Part shown: positions 34,022 through 42,950 of the stretch, in pieces
Layout: each line of letters opens with the position of its first letter
How positions within the stretch are numbered: the first letter of the stretch is position 1
Source: Celeribacter neptunius
GTDB lineage: Bacteria > Pseudomonadota > Alphaproteobacteria > Rhodobacterales > Rhodobacteraceae
Length of the DNA: 64,000 bases
Reading direction: 5' to 3'
Assembly: GCF_900113955.1 (NCBI RefSeq)
Contig: NZ_FORH01000006.1
Span: 62,001-126,000 of the forward strand
Position numbers and translations under genes: made by a program
The notes under the pieces: model-generated
Told to the model about the DNA's origin: nothing
Database searches by the model: none
The model's input: only the letters and a program-made list of their open reading frames with translations

Positions 34022-35608
34022 ATGTTATATTCTGCACTTGGATATAAGGGGGCAATCTCGGCCCCGCATCGCGCCGCGGCCCTGGCCGGGCAGGAGATCC
34101 TCGACGCTGGCGGCACGGCAATCGAGGCGATGGTCGCCGCCGCCGCCACCATCGCGGTGACCTATCCGCATATGAACGGCATCGGCGGCGACGGGTTCTG
34201 GATCATCCACCGCCCGGGCGAAGCGCCGCTGGGCATCTCCGCCTGTGGTCAGGCCGCCGGACTGGCGACGCCGGAGTGGTATGCCGAGCGCGGCCATGCC
34301 GAGGTCCTGCCGACCCGCGGCGGGGCGGCGGCGCTGACCGCGCCCTGCACGATCCGCGGCTGGGACAAGGCACTGTCACTGGTGCCTATGGGGCGGCGTC
34401 TGCCTTTGGTGCGGCTTCTGGGATCGGCGATTGACTATGCCCAAAGCGGCATCGCGGTGACCGGCAACCAGTCGCGCACCACCGCCGAGAAACTCGACGG
34501 GCTCAAGGAGGTTCCGGGCTTTGCCGATCAGTTTCTGATCGACGGAGAAGTCCCGCCGCCGGGGTATCTCCTGCGCCAGCCGGCTCTGGCCCGGACCCTC
34601 GACAAGCTGGTCGAAAACGGGCTCAAAAGCTTCTACGAGGGTCCGATCGCCGAGGCCCATGCCCGCACCCTGGAAGCGGCGGGGAGCCCGCTGCGCCTCG
34701 CTGACTTTGCGGCCTGCGAAGCCGAGTTCGTCACACCGCTCTCGGTGGAGACCTCGCACGGCAGGCTCTACAACATGGTGGCCCCGACCCAGGGCGTCGC
34801 CTCGCTGATGATCCTCGGCCTGTTCGACCGGCTGGGCGTCAAGGAGGGTGAGAGTTTCGAGCATCTCCACGGGTTGGTGGAAGCGACGAAACAGGCCTTC
34901 CTCCAGCGCAACGCCGGGCTTGGCGATCCGCGCAGCATGGCGGAACCTGCCCAAAGCTGGCTCGACGCCGACCGGCTCGATGCGATGGCCGCCAAGATCG
35001 ATCGGGAAAAAGCCTTGGAGTGGCCCTATGAGCCGCGAGAAGGCGACACGATCTGGATGGGCGCCGCCGATGCCGAGGGCACGGTGGTGAGCTTCATCCA
35101 GAGCGTCTATTGGGAATTCGGTTCGGGGCTCACCTGTCCCGAGACCGGGGTCTATTTCCAGAACCGCGGCGCCGGGTTCTCGCTCGCCCCGGGTCCCAAT
35201 CAACTGACCCCCGGCAAACGCCCGTTCCACACGCTCAATCCGGCCCTGGCCGAGCTCAAGGACGGTCGTGTGCTGGCCTATGGCACCATGGGCGGCGAGG
35301 GCCAGCCGCAGACCCAATCCGCCGTGTTCAGCCGCTACGTGCAATTCGGCATGGACCTGCAAGCGGCCGTCACCGCGCCGCGCTGGCTTCTGGGCCGGAC
35401 CTGGGGCGACGCGGCAACGTCGCTGAAGCTCGAAGACCGGTTCGACCCGGCGCTGGTCGACGCGCTCAAGGCCGCCGGCCACGAGGTCGAGCTGATCGCG
35501 CCCTTCTCCGATCTGGCCGGCCACGCCGGCGCCGTGCTGCGCCACCCCGGCGGGCTTTTAGAAGCCGCAACCGACCCCCGCGCCGACGGCGCAGCGCTTT
35601 GCTATTGA
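34022..35608 (+). CDS. Gamma-glutamyltransferase family protein
   Basis: 528 residues, Ntn-hydrolase of the YwrD-like branch of gamma-glutamyltransferases. N-terminal features are AAALAGQEILDAGGTAIEAMVAAA and HMNGIGGDGFWIIH. The autoprocessing/nucleophile position is T343 in EGDTIWMGAAD, and the downstream EFGSGLTCPETGVYFQNRGAG and GTMGGEGQPQTQ blocks match the family. No clear signal peptide, so it is probably cytoplasmic. It would hydrolyse gamma-glutamyl amides or related compounds. It stands alone; before insertion of the element it lay near the gbc genes. Confidence 0.88.
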   Translation: MLYSALGYKGAISAPHRAAALAGQEILDAGGTAIEAMVAAAATIAVTYPHMNGIGGDGFWIIHRPGEAPLGISACGQAAGLATPEWYAERGHAEVLPTRGGAAALTAPCTIRGWDKALSLVPMGRRLPLVRLLGSAIDYAQSGIAVTGNQSRTTAEKLDGLKEVPGFADQFLIDGEVPPPGYLLRQPALARTLDKLVENGLKSFYEGPIAEAHARTLEAAGSPLRLADFAACEAEFVTPLSVETSHGRLYNMVAPTQGVASLMILGLFDRLGVKEGESFEHLHGLVEATKQAFLQRNAGLGDPRSMAEPAQSWLDADRLDAMAAKIDREKALEWPYEPREGDTIWMGAADAEGTVVSFIQSVYWEFGSGLTCPETGVYFQNRGAGFSLAPGPNQLTPGKRPFHTLNPALAELKDGRVLAYGTMGGEGQPQTQSAVFSRYVQFGMDLQAAVTAPRWLLGRTWGDAATSLKLEDRFDPALVDALKAAGHEVELIAPFSDLAGHAGAVLRHPGGLLEAATDPRADGAALCY

Positions 35609-35786
35609 TCGTGTTGCTCGGGCGCGGGTGAACAGAACAGGCGACGATCGGCGATGAATGCGCTATTCTGACATGACCCTGTCGCAGGGGATGTCCGGCG
35701 CAAACATAGACCTTTAGGCAATGTTTCATCCTGCCGTGCTTTGCTAGGGTTGGTCTACGCATAGAATAAGAACAGTGGTCCGGTAT
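35609..35786. promoter_or_regulatory. Promoter region of the response regulator
   Basis: 180 bp leader. A TTGGTCTACGCAT near 35751 only loosely resembles the XoxF-locus motif, so autoregulation is uncertain. Confidence 0.3.
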
Positions 35787-36482
35787 ATGAACGACAAAGC
35801 CCCCATCCAAGTTGCAGGCGCCCTGGGACGTGCGCTCATCGTCGATGACCACCCGCTGTTTTGCGATGCGCTCTCCATGACCTTGCGGGCGGGCGTGGGG
35901 ATCGAGACGGTCGAGACCGCCGGGACGCTGGAAGAGGCGCTGAGCCGGCTCGAAGCCGGGCCGCTGCCGGATGTGATCCTGCTCGATCTCAACCTGCCGG
36001 ATGTGAACGGGCTCGACGGGTTGGTGCGGCTGACCAAGCAATGCCCGCAGACCCCGGTCGTCATCGTGTCCTCGATGGCCGAGCCGCGGGTGATCCGTTG
36101 CGCCATTCGTGTCGGTGCCGCCGGTTTCGTGCCGAAACATTCGACCCGCGAGACTTTCAGTAAAGCCTTCACGGTGATTGCAGGCGGCGAGGTCTATGCC
36201 CCTGAGGCGGCGCTCGCCGAGGCCGATCCGAACATGCCGATGAGCCCGCGCGAGGATGCGCTCATTCGTCTGTCGCACCTGACCCGGCAACAGGCCCGCA
36301 TTCTGCAGCTGATCTGCGAAGGCCAGATGAACAAGCAAATCGCCTATGAGCTGTCGATTGCCGAGACCACGGTCAAGGCGCATGTCACCGCGATCATGCG
36401 CAAGCTTGGGGTACAGAGCCGGACCCAGGCGGTGCTGATCGCGCAGGAGGCGAATTTCAACAGCCTCTTGCCCGAAGACTGA
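35787..36482 (+). CDS. LuxR-type (NarL-family) response regulator
   Basis: 231 residues from the ATG at 35787 (a GTG four codons earlier is possible). The receiver has acidic residues in RALIVDDHP and phospho-acceptor D67 in VILLDLNLPD. The LuxR HTH is HLTRQQARILQLICEGQMNKQIAYELSIAETTVKAHVTAIMRKLG, spread over residues ~165-210. It lies directly upstream of a FIST sensor and a hybrid kinase and adjoins the PQQ/XoxF locus, like the regulators of quinoprotein alcohol oxidation in other Proteobacteria. I propose that it binds the TACGACCAAAGTCGTA motif found across the locus. Confidence 0.9.
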   Translation: MNDKAPIQVAGALGRALIVDDHPLFCDALSMTLRAGVGIETVETAGTLEEALSRLEAGPLPDVILLDLNLPDVNGLDGLVRLTKQCPQTPVVIVSSMAEPRVIRCAIRVGAAGFVPKHSTRETFSKAFTVIAGGEVYAPEAALAEADPNMPMSPREDALIRLSHLTRQQARILQLICEGQMNKQIAYELSIAETTVKAHVTAIMRKLGVQSRTQAVLIAQEANFNSLLPED

Positions 36483-36520
36483 GTTTCGGCCACCCTGCAA
36501 GGCAGGGACGGAGAAACATC

Positions 36521-37723
36521 ATGCAAAACCGAGGCGCGACATTCGTGTCGGCGATGCCGCTCGTGCGGCAGGCAGAAGTCGACATACAGGACCCGGAAGC
36601 GGTGCGTAAACTGGTCAAGGCCCTGGGGCCGGGGCCGTTTTCCATCGTGCTGATCTTCTTTTCGCCGGAGACCGATCTCGCGTCCTTTTCACGCCAGCTC
36701 AAGGCCGAGATTCCCTGGGGGCGGGTCATGGGCTGCTCGACCGCGGGTGAGTTGACCTCGATCGGCTATGACGAGGGCAAGATCGTCGCTGTCGCCTTTC
36801 CGGTCGAACATTTCGGGGTCGAGACGCTGATGGTCTCCGATCTGAAAAACTGTGTTCCGAATGATCTGATGGGTGGGCTGGTGCGGGCCCGGCAAATCCT
36901 GTCGCAGCGCTATCCGCAATTTCCCTATGAATTTGCCATGCTGCTGGTCGACGGGCTCTCGGAACGCGAGGATGAATTGACTGCGGCATTGGCCTCGGGG
37001 CTCGGTCCTGTGCCGCTGTTCGGCGGTTCTGCCGCGGACGGTGCGCGGTTCGAGAAAACCCTGATCCTGAACGGGCGCGACATCATCGAGAATGCTGCTA
37101 TTTTGACATTTTTCCGCACGGATTGCCCTGTTAAGGTGTTTTCATATGATCACTTGCAAGCTTCGGAAAAGCGCATGGTGGTGACCGGGGCGGAACCCAA
37201 TGCCCGGATCGTGACCGAGATCAACGGTGAGCCGGCCAGTGTCGAATATGCCCGCCAGATCGGCTGTGATGTTGCCGATCTCAACGACAGTGTCTTTGCC
37301 GAGAACCCCGTCGTGGTGCGTGTCGGCGGGCGGCATCATGTCCGGGCGATCAAATCGGCAGAAGCGGATGGCAGCATGCATTTCTTTGCCGCGATCGACG
37401 AAGGGCTGGTCCTGACCCTGGCCGAACCGCAGGATATCGTGTCGCATCTGCACGGTGCACTGGGGGGGTTGGCGGCGCATTCCGCGCCGGAAATCGTCCT
37501 GGCGTGCGATTGCATCTTTCGACGCGTGGAAGCCGAGCACCGGCAACGCAAAGGCGACGTGTCCGAACTGCTCAGGGCGCATAATGTGCGCGGCTTTTCC
37601 ACCTATGGCGAACAGATCGGCTCGATTCATGTCAATCAGACCTTCACCGGGGTCGCCATCTATCCGCCCGGCAGCGATTTCGATCGCGAGCCCCTCCCGG
37701 CCGACATGGTGCCTGTGACATGA
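36521..37723 (+). CDS. FIST domain sensor protein
   Basis: 400 residues with FIST_N (SIVLIFFSPETDLASFSRQLK...WGRVMGCSTAGELTS) and FIST_C (EIVLACDCIFRRVEAEHRQ...GFSTYGEQIGSIHVNQTFTGVAIYPPG). FIST proteins are soluble small-molecule sensors that feed into signal transduction. The gene overlaps the following kinase gene by four bases (ATGA), which strongly suggests that the two proteins work together. The ligand is unknown; for this locus an alcohol, aldehyde or amino acid signal could be imagined. Confidence 0.92.
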   Translation: MQNRGATFVSAMPLVRQAEVDIQDPEAVRKLVKALGPGPFSIVLIFFSPETDLASFSRQLKAEIPWGRVMGCSTAGELTSIGYDEGKIVAVAFPVEHFGVETLMVSDLKNCVPNDLMGGLVRARQILSQRYPQFPYEFAMLLVDGLSEREDELTAALASGLGPVPLFGGSAADGARFEKTLILNGRDIIENAAILTFFRTDCPVKVFSYDHLQASEKRMVVTGAEPNARIVTEINGEPASVEYARQIGCDVADLNDSVFAENPVVVRVGGRHHVRAIKSAEADGSMHFFAAIDEGLVLTLAEPQDIVSHLHGALGGLAAHSAPEIVLACDCIFRRVEAEHRQRKGDVSELLRAHNVRGFSTYGEQIGSIHVNQTFTGVAIYPPGSDFDREPLPADMVPVT

Positions 37724-39945
37724 GCGAGATTGCCGAAAACCTGCTGAACCCGGCAGACAGCCCGGAGCGGTCGCGCGAAAAGCTGCTCAAGATCGTCGAT
37801 GTGCTGATGCGTCAGGTCGAGCATCGCTCGAACGAGCATGGCGCCGCCTATGCGCAGTTCCAGCGCGCGGCCATGCTCGAGGAACAGGTCCGGCAGCGCA
37901 CTGCGGATCTCGAATATGCGCTCGATCTTCTGAACGTGTCGAATGGCTGTCTCGCCGATGCCAACAGGGAACTGGAACTGGCGCGGCGCAACCTCGCCAA
38001 TGCGATCGAGACGGTGCGCGAAGGCTTTGCGCTCTTCGATCACAACGATTGCCTGGTCCTGTTCAATTCGCGCTTTTCGACCTTTCTGCCGGATGTGCGC
38101 GACGGGTTGAAAGAGGGGATGAGCTTTGCCCAATATGCCGAACTGGCGGGGGCCTCACCGCATCTCGACCTGAGCGACACCGATACGGCCTATGCCTGGG
38201 CGGCGCGGCGGATGGAGCGGCATCGCGACCGCCATGTGGTGTTCAACGTGCATGTGCGCGGCGACCGCTGGATCCAGATTTCCGAACACCGCACCGCCGA
38301 TGATGGCACCGTGATCCTGCAGACCGATGTGACCGACCTGGTGCTGACGGAGCGTGAAACCCGGGGGCGCATGCTCGACGATCAGGCGCAGATGATCCGC
38401 GCCACACTCGAACATATCTCGGTCGGGGTCTGCATCTTCGACAGGGAACGGCGGCTCGCAGGTGTCAATCAGCGGCTCGGCTACCTGCTCGGCCTGCCGA
38501 TGTCGCAGGTGCAGGCAGGCACCGGTTTCGAGATCATCTATGCGCGGGTGCAAGGCGCCTGGTCGATGTCCGGCAGCATGACGCCGGAGGAACTGTCCAC
38601 CTGGGTCTTCGGCGTGCCGCCCCGGGCGCCGATTACCTTTGAAATGGGACGCGAGGACGGGCGCCGGCTGGTGGTCTCGGCGGAGGATCTGCCGGACGGG
38701 GGCTTTGTGATGTCGGTCACCGATGTGACGGCGGAACGTCAGGCCATGGAAGAGTTGACGCGTACCAATGAAACGCTCGAAGCGCGGGTGATGTCGCGCA
38801 CGCTCGATCTCGAGGATGCTTTGTCAAAGGCCGAACGCGCCAATGCCGCGCGCTCGCGTTTTGTCGCCGCCGCCAGTCACGACCTGCTGCAGCCGTTGTC
38901 TGCGGCCAAGCTGTTTGTCGCCTCTGCCGAGGATGGCGTCGAAAGCGAAGAGACCCGGGGCATCCTGTCCAAGGCGCAAAACGCGCTCGCCAGTGTCGAG
39001 AATATCCTCTCGGCCCTGCTCGATATTTCCAAGCTCGAATCCGGGCGTTCGGCGCTCGACATCATGCCGGTGCCGCTGGGGCCGCTCCTGGCCCAGCTCC
39101 GGGATGAATACACGCCGGCCGCCGCCGCAAAAGGGCTCGATCTGCGAGTCATTGGCACCGATCAGGTGGTGGAAAGCGATCCGACCTACCTCAGGCGCAT
39201 TCTGCAGAACCTGATTTCCAATGCCATTCGCTATACCGATCGCGGACGGGTATTGGTCGGCGCGCGACGCAAGGGATCGGGCCGGATCAGGATCGAAGTC
39301 TGGGACACCGGCCCCGGCATTCCCGAGATCGAGCAACAGTCGATCTTTCAGGAATTTCACCGCTTGGGCACTTCTGCCTCGGCCTCTGTCGGCATGGGGC
39401 TGGGACTGGCCATTGTCGATCGCGCCTGTGCGCAACTGGGGCATCCGATCCATCTCGACAGCCGGCTCGGTCGCGGCACGGTCTTCGGCATCGATCTGCC
39501 GCTGGCGCGTGCCTGGATCGCCAAGCAGCCGGGCAGTTTCGCCCATGCCGAACCGGTCGACCGTCCGCTCTCGGGGCTGATTGTCCTGTTGGTGGAAAAC
39601 GATGCCGATGTGCGCCGCGCCATGACCCTTTTGCTGGAGAAATGGTCGCTGATGGTGATCTCGGCTGAGAATGGCGAAGAGGCGCTCGATCTGCTTGAAG
39701 AGCTCGAGGTCTCGCCTGATCTGATGCTGGTCGATTACCAACTCGGAGAGGGCATGGATGGCATTCGGTTCATCGAGAACTTCCGCGCGATCCATGGCCG
39801 GGTGCCGACCCGTTTGGTGACCGCCAACCGCTCGCCTGATGTGGCGCAGGCGGCCAAGCTGGCGATGATCAAGATGCTCTACAAACCCATCGCGCCCCGC
39901 GATCTCGAAGCTTTCGTTTCGGCTCCGCCGTCGCCAAGGGACTGA
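37720..39945 (+). CDS. PAS-domain hybrid histidine kinase
   Basis: 741 residues, soluble. It has an N-terminal coiled coil (~45-100), two PAS_7-type domains (~90-205 and 220-340), a second coiled coil, HisKA with H387 in AAASHDLLQPLSA, HATPase with N-box NLISNAIRYTDRG and G-boxes WDTGPGIPE and GMGLGLAIV, and a C-terminal receiver with D672 in LMLVDYQLGEGMDG. With no membrane segment it probably receives its input from the FIST protein encoded just upstream and phosphorylates the LuxR-type regulator. It ends convergently with an ABC permease gene, six bases apart. Confidence 0.93.
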   Translation: MSEIAENLLNPADSPERSREKLLKIVDVLMRQVEHRSNEHGAAYAQFQRAAMLEEQVRQRTADLEYALDLLNVSNGCLADANRELELARRNLANAIETVREGFALFDHNDCLVLFNSRFSTFLPDVRDGLKEGMSFAQYAELAGASPHLDLSDTDTAYAWAARRMERHRDRHVVFNVHVRGDRWIQISEHRTADDGTVILQTDVTDLVLTERETRGRMLDDQAQMIRATLEHISVGVCIFDRERRLAGVNQRLGYLLGLPMSQVQAGTGFEIIYARVQGAWSMSGSMTPEELSTWVFGVPPRAPITFEMGREDGRRLVVSAEDLPDGGFVMSVTDVTAERQAMEELTRTNETLEARVMSRTLDLEDALSKAERANAARSRFVAAASHDLLQPLSAAKLFVASAEDGVESEETRGILSKAQNALASVENILSALLDISKLESGRSALDIMPVPLGPLLAQLRDEYTPAAAAKGLDLRVIGTDQVVESDPTYLRRILQNLISNAIRYTDRGRVLVGARRKGSGRIRIEVWDTGPGIPEIEQQSIFQEFHRLGTSASASVGMGLGLAIVDRACAQLGHPIHLDSRLGRGTVFGIDLPLARAWIAKQPGSFAHAEPVDRPLSGLIVLLVENDADVRRAMTLLLEKWSLMVISAENGEEALDLLEELEVSPDLMLVDYQLGEGMDGIRFIENFRAIHGRVPTRLVTANRSPDVAQAAKLAMIKMLYKPIAPRDLEAFVSAPPSPRD

Positions 39946-39951
39946 GCCTCC

Positions 39952-40713
39952 TCAGGCCGGGCGCCAGCGTCCCGCAGCGCGTTCCCAGGGCTGGATCATC
40001 GTCCATTCGATCATCAGCATCACCATGATGAAACTGAGCGCATAGGCCAGCACATGCGCGGTCTCGAAATTCTGGAAATAGAGGTGGATGCGAAAGCCGA
40101 TGCCGGAGGAACGGCCCAGGAATTCGACCACCAGAACGACTTTCCAGATCATCGCCAGCCCGTTGCGCCCGGCGATGGCGAAATAGGGCGCAAGCTGCGG
40201 CAGGATCACATGGCGGAGCCGATCACCCGCGGGCATGCCGTAGCTCATCGCCATATCGGTGAGCCGAATGTCGCGCGTCCGCGTGCCGTCGCGCAGGGTC
40301 ACCGTCACCTGTGCCAGTTTGTTGAGCGTCACTGCGGTGATCGCGGCGGTCTCGTTGAGACCGATCCACAGGTAGCACAGCACGATCAGCACCAGCGCCG
40401 GCAGGTTGAGAAAGATCGTCACCCAAGTGCCGAGAAAGTGGTCGAGACGCGTGGAAAGCCCGAGCGCAATACCGAGCGCCGATCCCAGCACCATGGCCAG
40501 TGTAAAGGCGACAGTGACGCGGGTGAGCGTTGTCAGCATATCCGGCCAGAGCGCGCCCGAGCGTATCAGCTCGGTGAGCACGGCAAAGACCTGCATGGGC
40601 GAGGGCAGGACCATCGGATCGGCCTTGAGCCAGGAGGTCAGTGCCCAAAGCCCGATCAGCGCCGCCAAAGAGAGAGCGGTCATCGGACCTGTGCCTGTGG
40701 TCTCTCGTGCCAT
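39952..40713 (-). CDS. ABC transporter permease (NitT/Tau type), separated from its partners
   Basis: 253 residues with about six membrane segments (MTALSLAALIGLWALTSWL first) and the EAA-like loop MSYGMPAGDRLRHVILPQLAP. It belongs to the permeases of nitrate/taurine/sulfonate-type importers. No ATPase or binding protein is beside it, but an ATPase and a binding protein of this transporter class, without a permease, lie about 9 kb away next to xoxF. Both halves share the locus-wide operator motif, so they probably form one transporter. Substrate unknown. Confidence 0.85.
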   Translation of the reverse strand: MARETTGTGPMTALSLAALIGLWALTSWLKADPMVLPSPMQVFAVLTELIRSGALWPDMLTTLTRVTVAFTLAMVLGSALGIALGLSTRLDHFLGTWVTIFLNLPALVLIVLCYLWIGLNETAAITAVTLNKLAQVTVTLRDGTRTRDIRLTDMAMSYGMPAGDRLRHVILPQLAPYFAIAGRNGLAMIWKVVLVVEFLGRSSGIGFRIHLYFQNFETAHVLAYALSFIMVMLMIEWTMIQPWERAAGRWRPA

Positions 40714-40756
40714 CTCCTGCTCCCGACCTGTCTTGCCGTGCCGAGAGACTAACGCG

Positions 40757-40798
40757 CCTCTGGTCGAATGAGGCTCTGGACTTTGGTCGTATTACCGG
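40757..40798. promoter_or_regulatory. XoxF-locus operator pair, site A
   Basis: Minus-strand TAATACGACCAAAGTCC (40781-40797) and the weaker ATTCGACCAGAGGC (about 40757-40770), 23 bp apart. They lie in the divergent region between the permease and the NosR-like gene and share the GACCAAAG core with sites near xoxG, xoxF, the Sel1 gene and a cytochrome gene. Confidence 0.65.
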
Positions 40799-40826
40799 TT
40801 GCGCGCGGCGGGCATAGCTTGGGGGC

Positions 40827-42950
40827 ATGTGGAGGAGATCTCGATTGGCCAGATGGGGCGTCGCGCTGCTGAGTGCGTGGACCCTGCTCCTGTCCTGCGC
40901 TGCCCTTTGGGCCGAGGCGCCGGAGCCATTGCCGCGGGCGGAAATCGAAGCCCGGATCATGCCGCCCTATGCGCTTGGCGATCTGGCCGGGGGCGATCTC
41001 GGCACCAAGGGTGTCTACCTGTTGCTGAACTCGGGCGGGGCGGAGATCGGCTATGTCTTCGAAACCGGGCCTCTGGCGCCGCTGCCCGGATTCTCCGGCG
41101 CGCCGATTGATATGCTGGTGATGATGGACAAGGCGGGGCTGATCCTTGATCTGCAGCTTCTGTCGCAGCGCGAACCGGTCTTTGTCTCGGGCCTCGGCGA
41201 GGCGCCGTTTCGCGAGTTTCTCACACAATATCCCGGCCTGTCGATCACCCAGAGCCTGGTGATCGGTGTGCCCTATGGCGCGGGCGGCGCGGGCTCCGAT
41301 CTCACCTATCTCGACGGGGTCACCAAAGCGACGGCTTCCGTCCGGATCGCGCATGAGAGCATCCTCGCTGCGGCGCTGGCGGTGGCGCGCGACAAGATGA
41401 AAGGGATGAAGACCCAGGCCCCGGCGCGGCCCGACCCGGAGATCCGTGAGGAGCTGTCCTGGCCCGATCTGGTGGCGCAGGGCATTGCCCGATCACTGGT
41501 CGTCAGCAATGCCGAGCTCGACACGGCTTTTGCCGGCACGATCTGGGCGGAGGACGATCCGGAGGCGAAATCCGATCCCGAGGGCGCCTATCTCGATCTC
41601 TGGCTGGTGGATGTCGGCCCGCCTTCGGTGGCGCGTGCGACCCTGTCCGAAGAGACCCGCGAGGAGCTGGAGCATTTCCTCGAGGTGACGCCGGAGGCCG
41701 AGCCCTTTCTGGTGATGGATGCCGGGCGCCATGGGCTGGTGTCCGCGGATTTCGTTCGCAACACCGCGCCGGATCGCCTCTCTGCGGAACAGGGCGGCCT
41801 GCCGATGGGGCTGCGCGATGCCGATATCTGGGTCGAGCTGGCCGAGGGGCCGCCAGAGACGGAGACGGCGATGATCCTCTGGGCCGACCGGCGGCAGGGA
41901 TTTGACCCGCTCACCGAATGGACCCTGAAACTGCAGGCGGTGCGTCGTCATGGCATGTTCCAGCCGCAGATCGGTGATCGGCATTTCACCCTGGATTATG
42001 TCGCACCCGAGCGTTTCTTCATCGTCCCGCAAGGGCACAAGCCTCTGCCCGCCTGGGCCGAGGCGATGCACAATCGCAAACCGGATCTGATTGTCCTGGC
42101 GGTCGGGCTCGTCGCTCTGCTTGTTCTGCTCGGCCCGTTGATGAATCGTTTCGCCGCGCAGCGGTATTTTACCCGCTACCGTCTGGTCATATTGGCGCTT
42201 GTCGTCACCTTCGTCGGCTGGTGGGGGCAGGGGCAATTGTCGATTGTCACGGTGCTGGCCGTGCTGCGCGCGCTCTCTGGCGACGGATCGCTCTCTGTCC
42301 TGCTTTACGATCCGTTCTCGCTGTTGATCTGGGCGGTCGCGATCCTTGGCTTTTTTCTCTGGGGGCGCGGGCTGTTCTGTGGCTGGCTTTGCCCCTTTGG
42401 GGCGATGCAGGAACTGATGCATCACCTCGGGCGGGGCCTGCGCCTGCCGCAGATCATGCCGAACGCGCGCTGGGACCACCGTCTGAAAAAGCTCAAGTAT
42501 CTGATGCTGGCGGGGCTCGTCTTTGTCGCCTTTGCCGCGCCGGATTACGCCGAGAAGGCCGCCGAGGTCGAGCCGTTCAAAACCGCCGTCACGGTCTATT
42601 TCCAGCGCAGCTGGCCCTATATCGCCTATGCGGCCGGGCTTCTGTTGCTCTCCATGGTGTTGTTCAAGGGGTTCTGCCGTTATCTTTGTCCGCTTGGCGC
42701 GGTGATGGCGATCGGCGGTCTCCTCCGTGGTCGAGACTGGATCAAACGGCGCGAGGCCTGTGGCAGCCCTTGCCAGCTTTGCCGGGTCAAATGCGCCTAT
42801 GGTGCGATCCGGAAAACCGGCGAAATCCAATATGACGAGTGTTTCCAATGCCTCGACTGCGTGACCATCCACGACGATCCGGGGCAATGCGTACCGCTGA
42901 TCCTAGCGGCGAAACGCGGGGCACGGAACAGGCAGGAGGAAGCGGCATGA
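40827..42950 (+). CDS. NosR-like FMN-binding/4Fe-4S membrane protein
   Basis: 707 residues. A signal/anchor segment is followed by a periplasmic FMN-binding domain with DGVTKATAS at 163-171, where the TKAT matches the threonine flavinylation motif except for K in place of G. Membrane helices lie from about 425, with polyferredoxin motifs LFCGWLCPFGAMQE and FCRYLCPLGAVMA, and a C-terminal ferredoxin-like part (CGSPCQLCRVKC and CFQCLDC). NosR/NirI proteins move electrons between the quinone pool and periplasm. The next gene encodes the flavin transferase and overlaps it. No denitrification genes are present; its place in the XoxF locus is notable. Confidence 0.9.
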   Translation: MWRRSRLARWGVALLSAWTLLLSCAALWAEAPEPLPRAEIEARIMPPYALGDLAGGDLGTKGVYLLLNSGGAEIGYVFETGPLAPLPGFSGAPIDMLVMMDKAGLILDLQLLSQREPVFVSGLGEAPFREFLTQYPGLSITQSLVIGVPYGAGGAGSDLTYLDGVTKATASVRIAHESILAAALAVARDKMKGMKTQAPARPDPEIREELSWPDLVAQGIARSLVVSNAELDTAFAGTIWAEDDPEAKSDPEGAYLDLWLVDVGPPSVARATLSEETREELEHFLEVTPEAEPFLVMDAGRHGLVSADFVRNTAPDRLSAEQGGLPMGLRDADIWVELAEGPPETETAMILWADRRQGFDPLTEWTLKLQAVRRHGMFQPQIGDRHFTLDYVAPERFFIVPQGHKPLPAWAEAMHNRKPDLIVLAVGLVALLVLLGPLMNRFAAQRYFTRYRLVILALVVTFVGWWGQGQLSIVTVLAVLRALSGDGSLSVLLYDPFSLLIWAVAILGFFLWGRGLFCGWLCPFGAMQELMHHLGRGLRLPQIMPNARWDHRLKKLKYLMLAGLVFVAFAAPDYAEKAAEVEPFKTAVTVYFQRSWPYIAYAAGLLLLSMVLFKGFCRYLCPLGAVMAIGGLLRGRDWIKRREACGSPCQLCRVKCAYGAIRKTGEIQYDECFQCLDCVTIHDDPGQCVPLILAAKRGARNRQEEAA

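Noticed and set aside
33557-34152. Several overlapping frames on both strands beside tRNA-Arg
   Set aside because: They overlap the tRNA or the start of the gamma-glutamyltransferase gene and look non-coding.
35751-35763. Locus operator copy in the response-regulator promoter
   Set aside because: TTGGTCTACGCAT shares only half of the motif and lacks the second arm, so it was not counted as a site.
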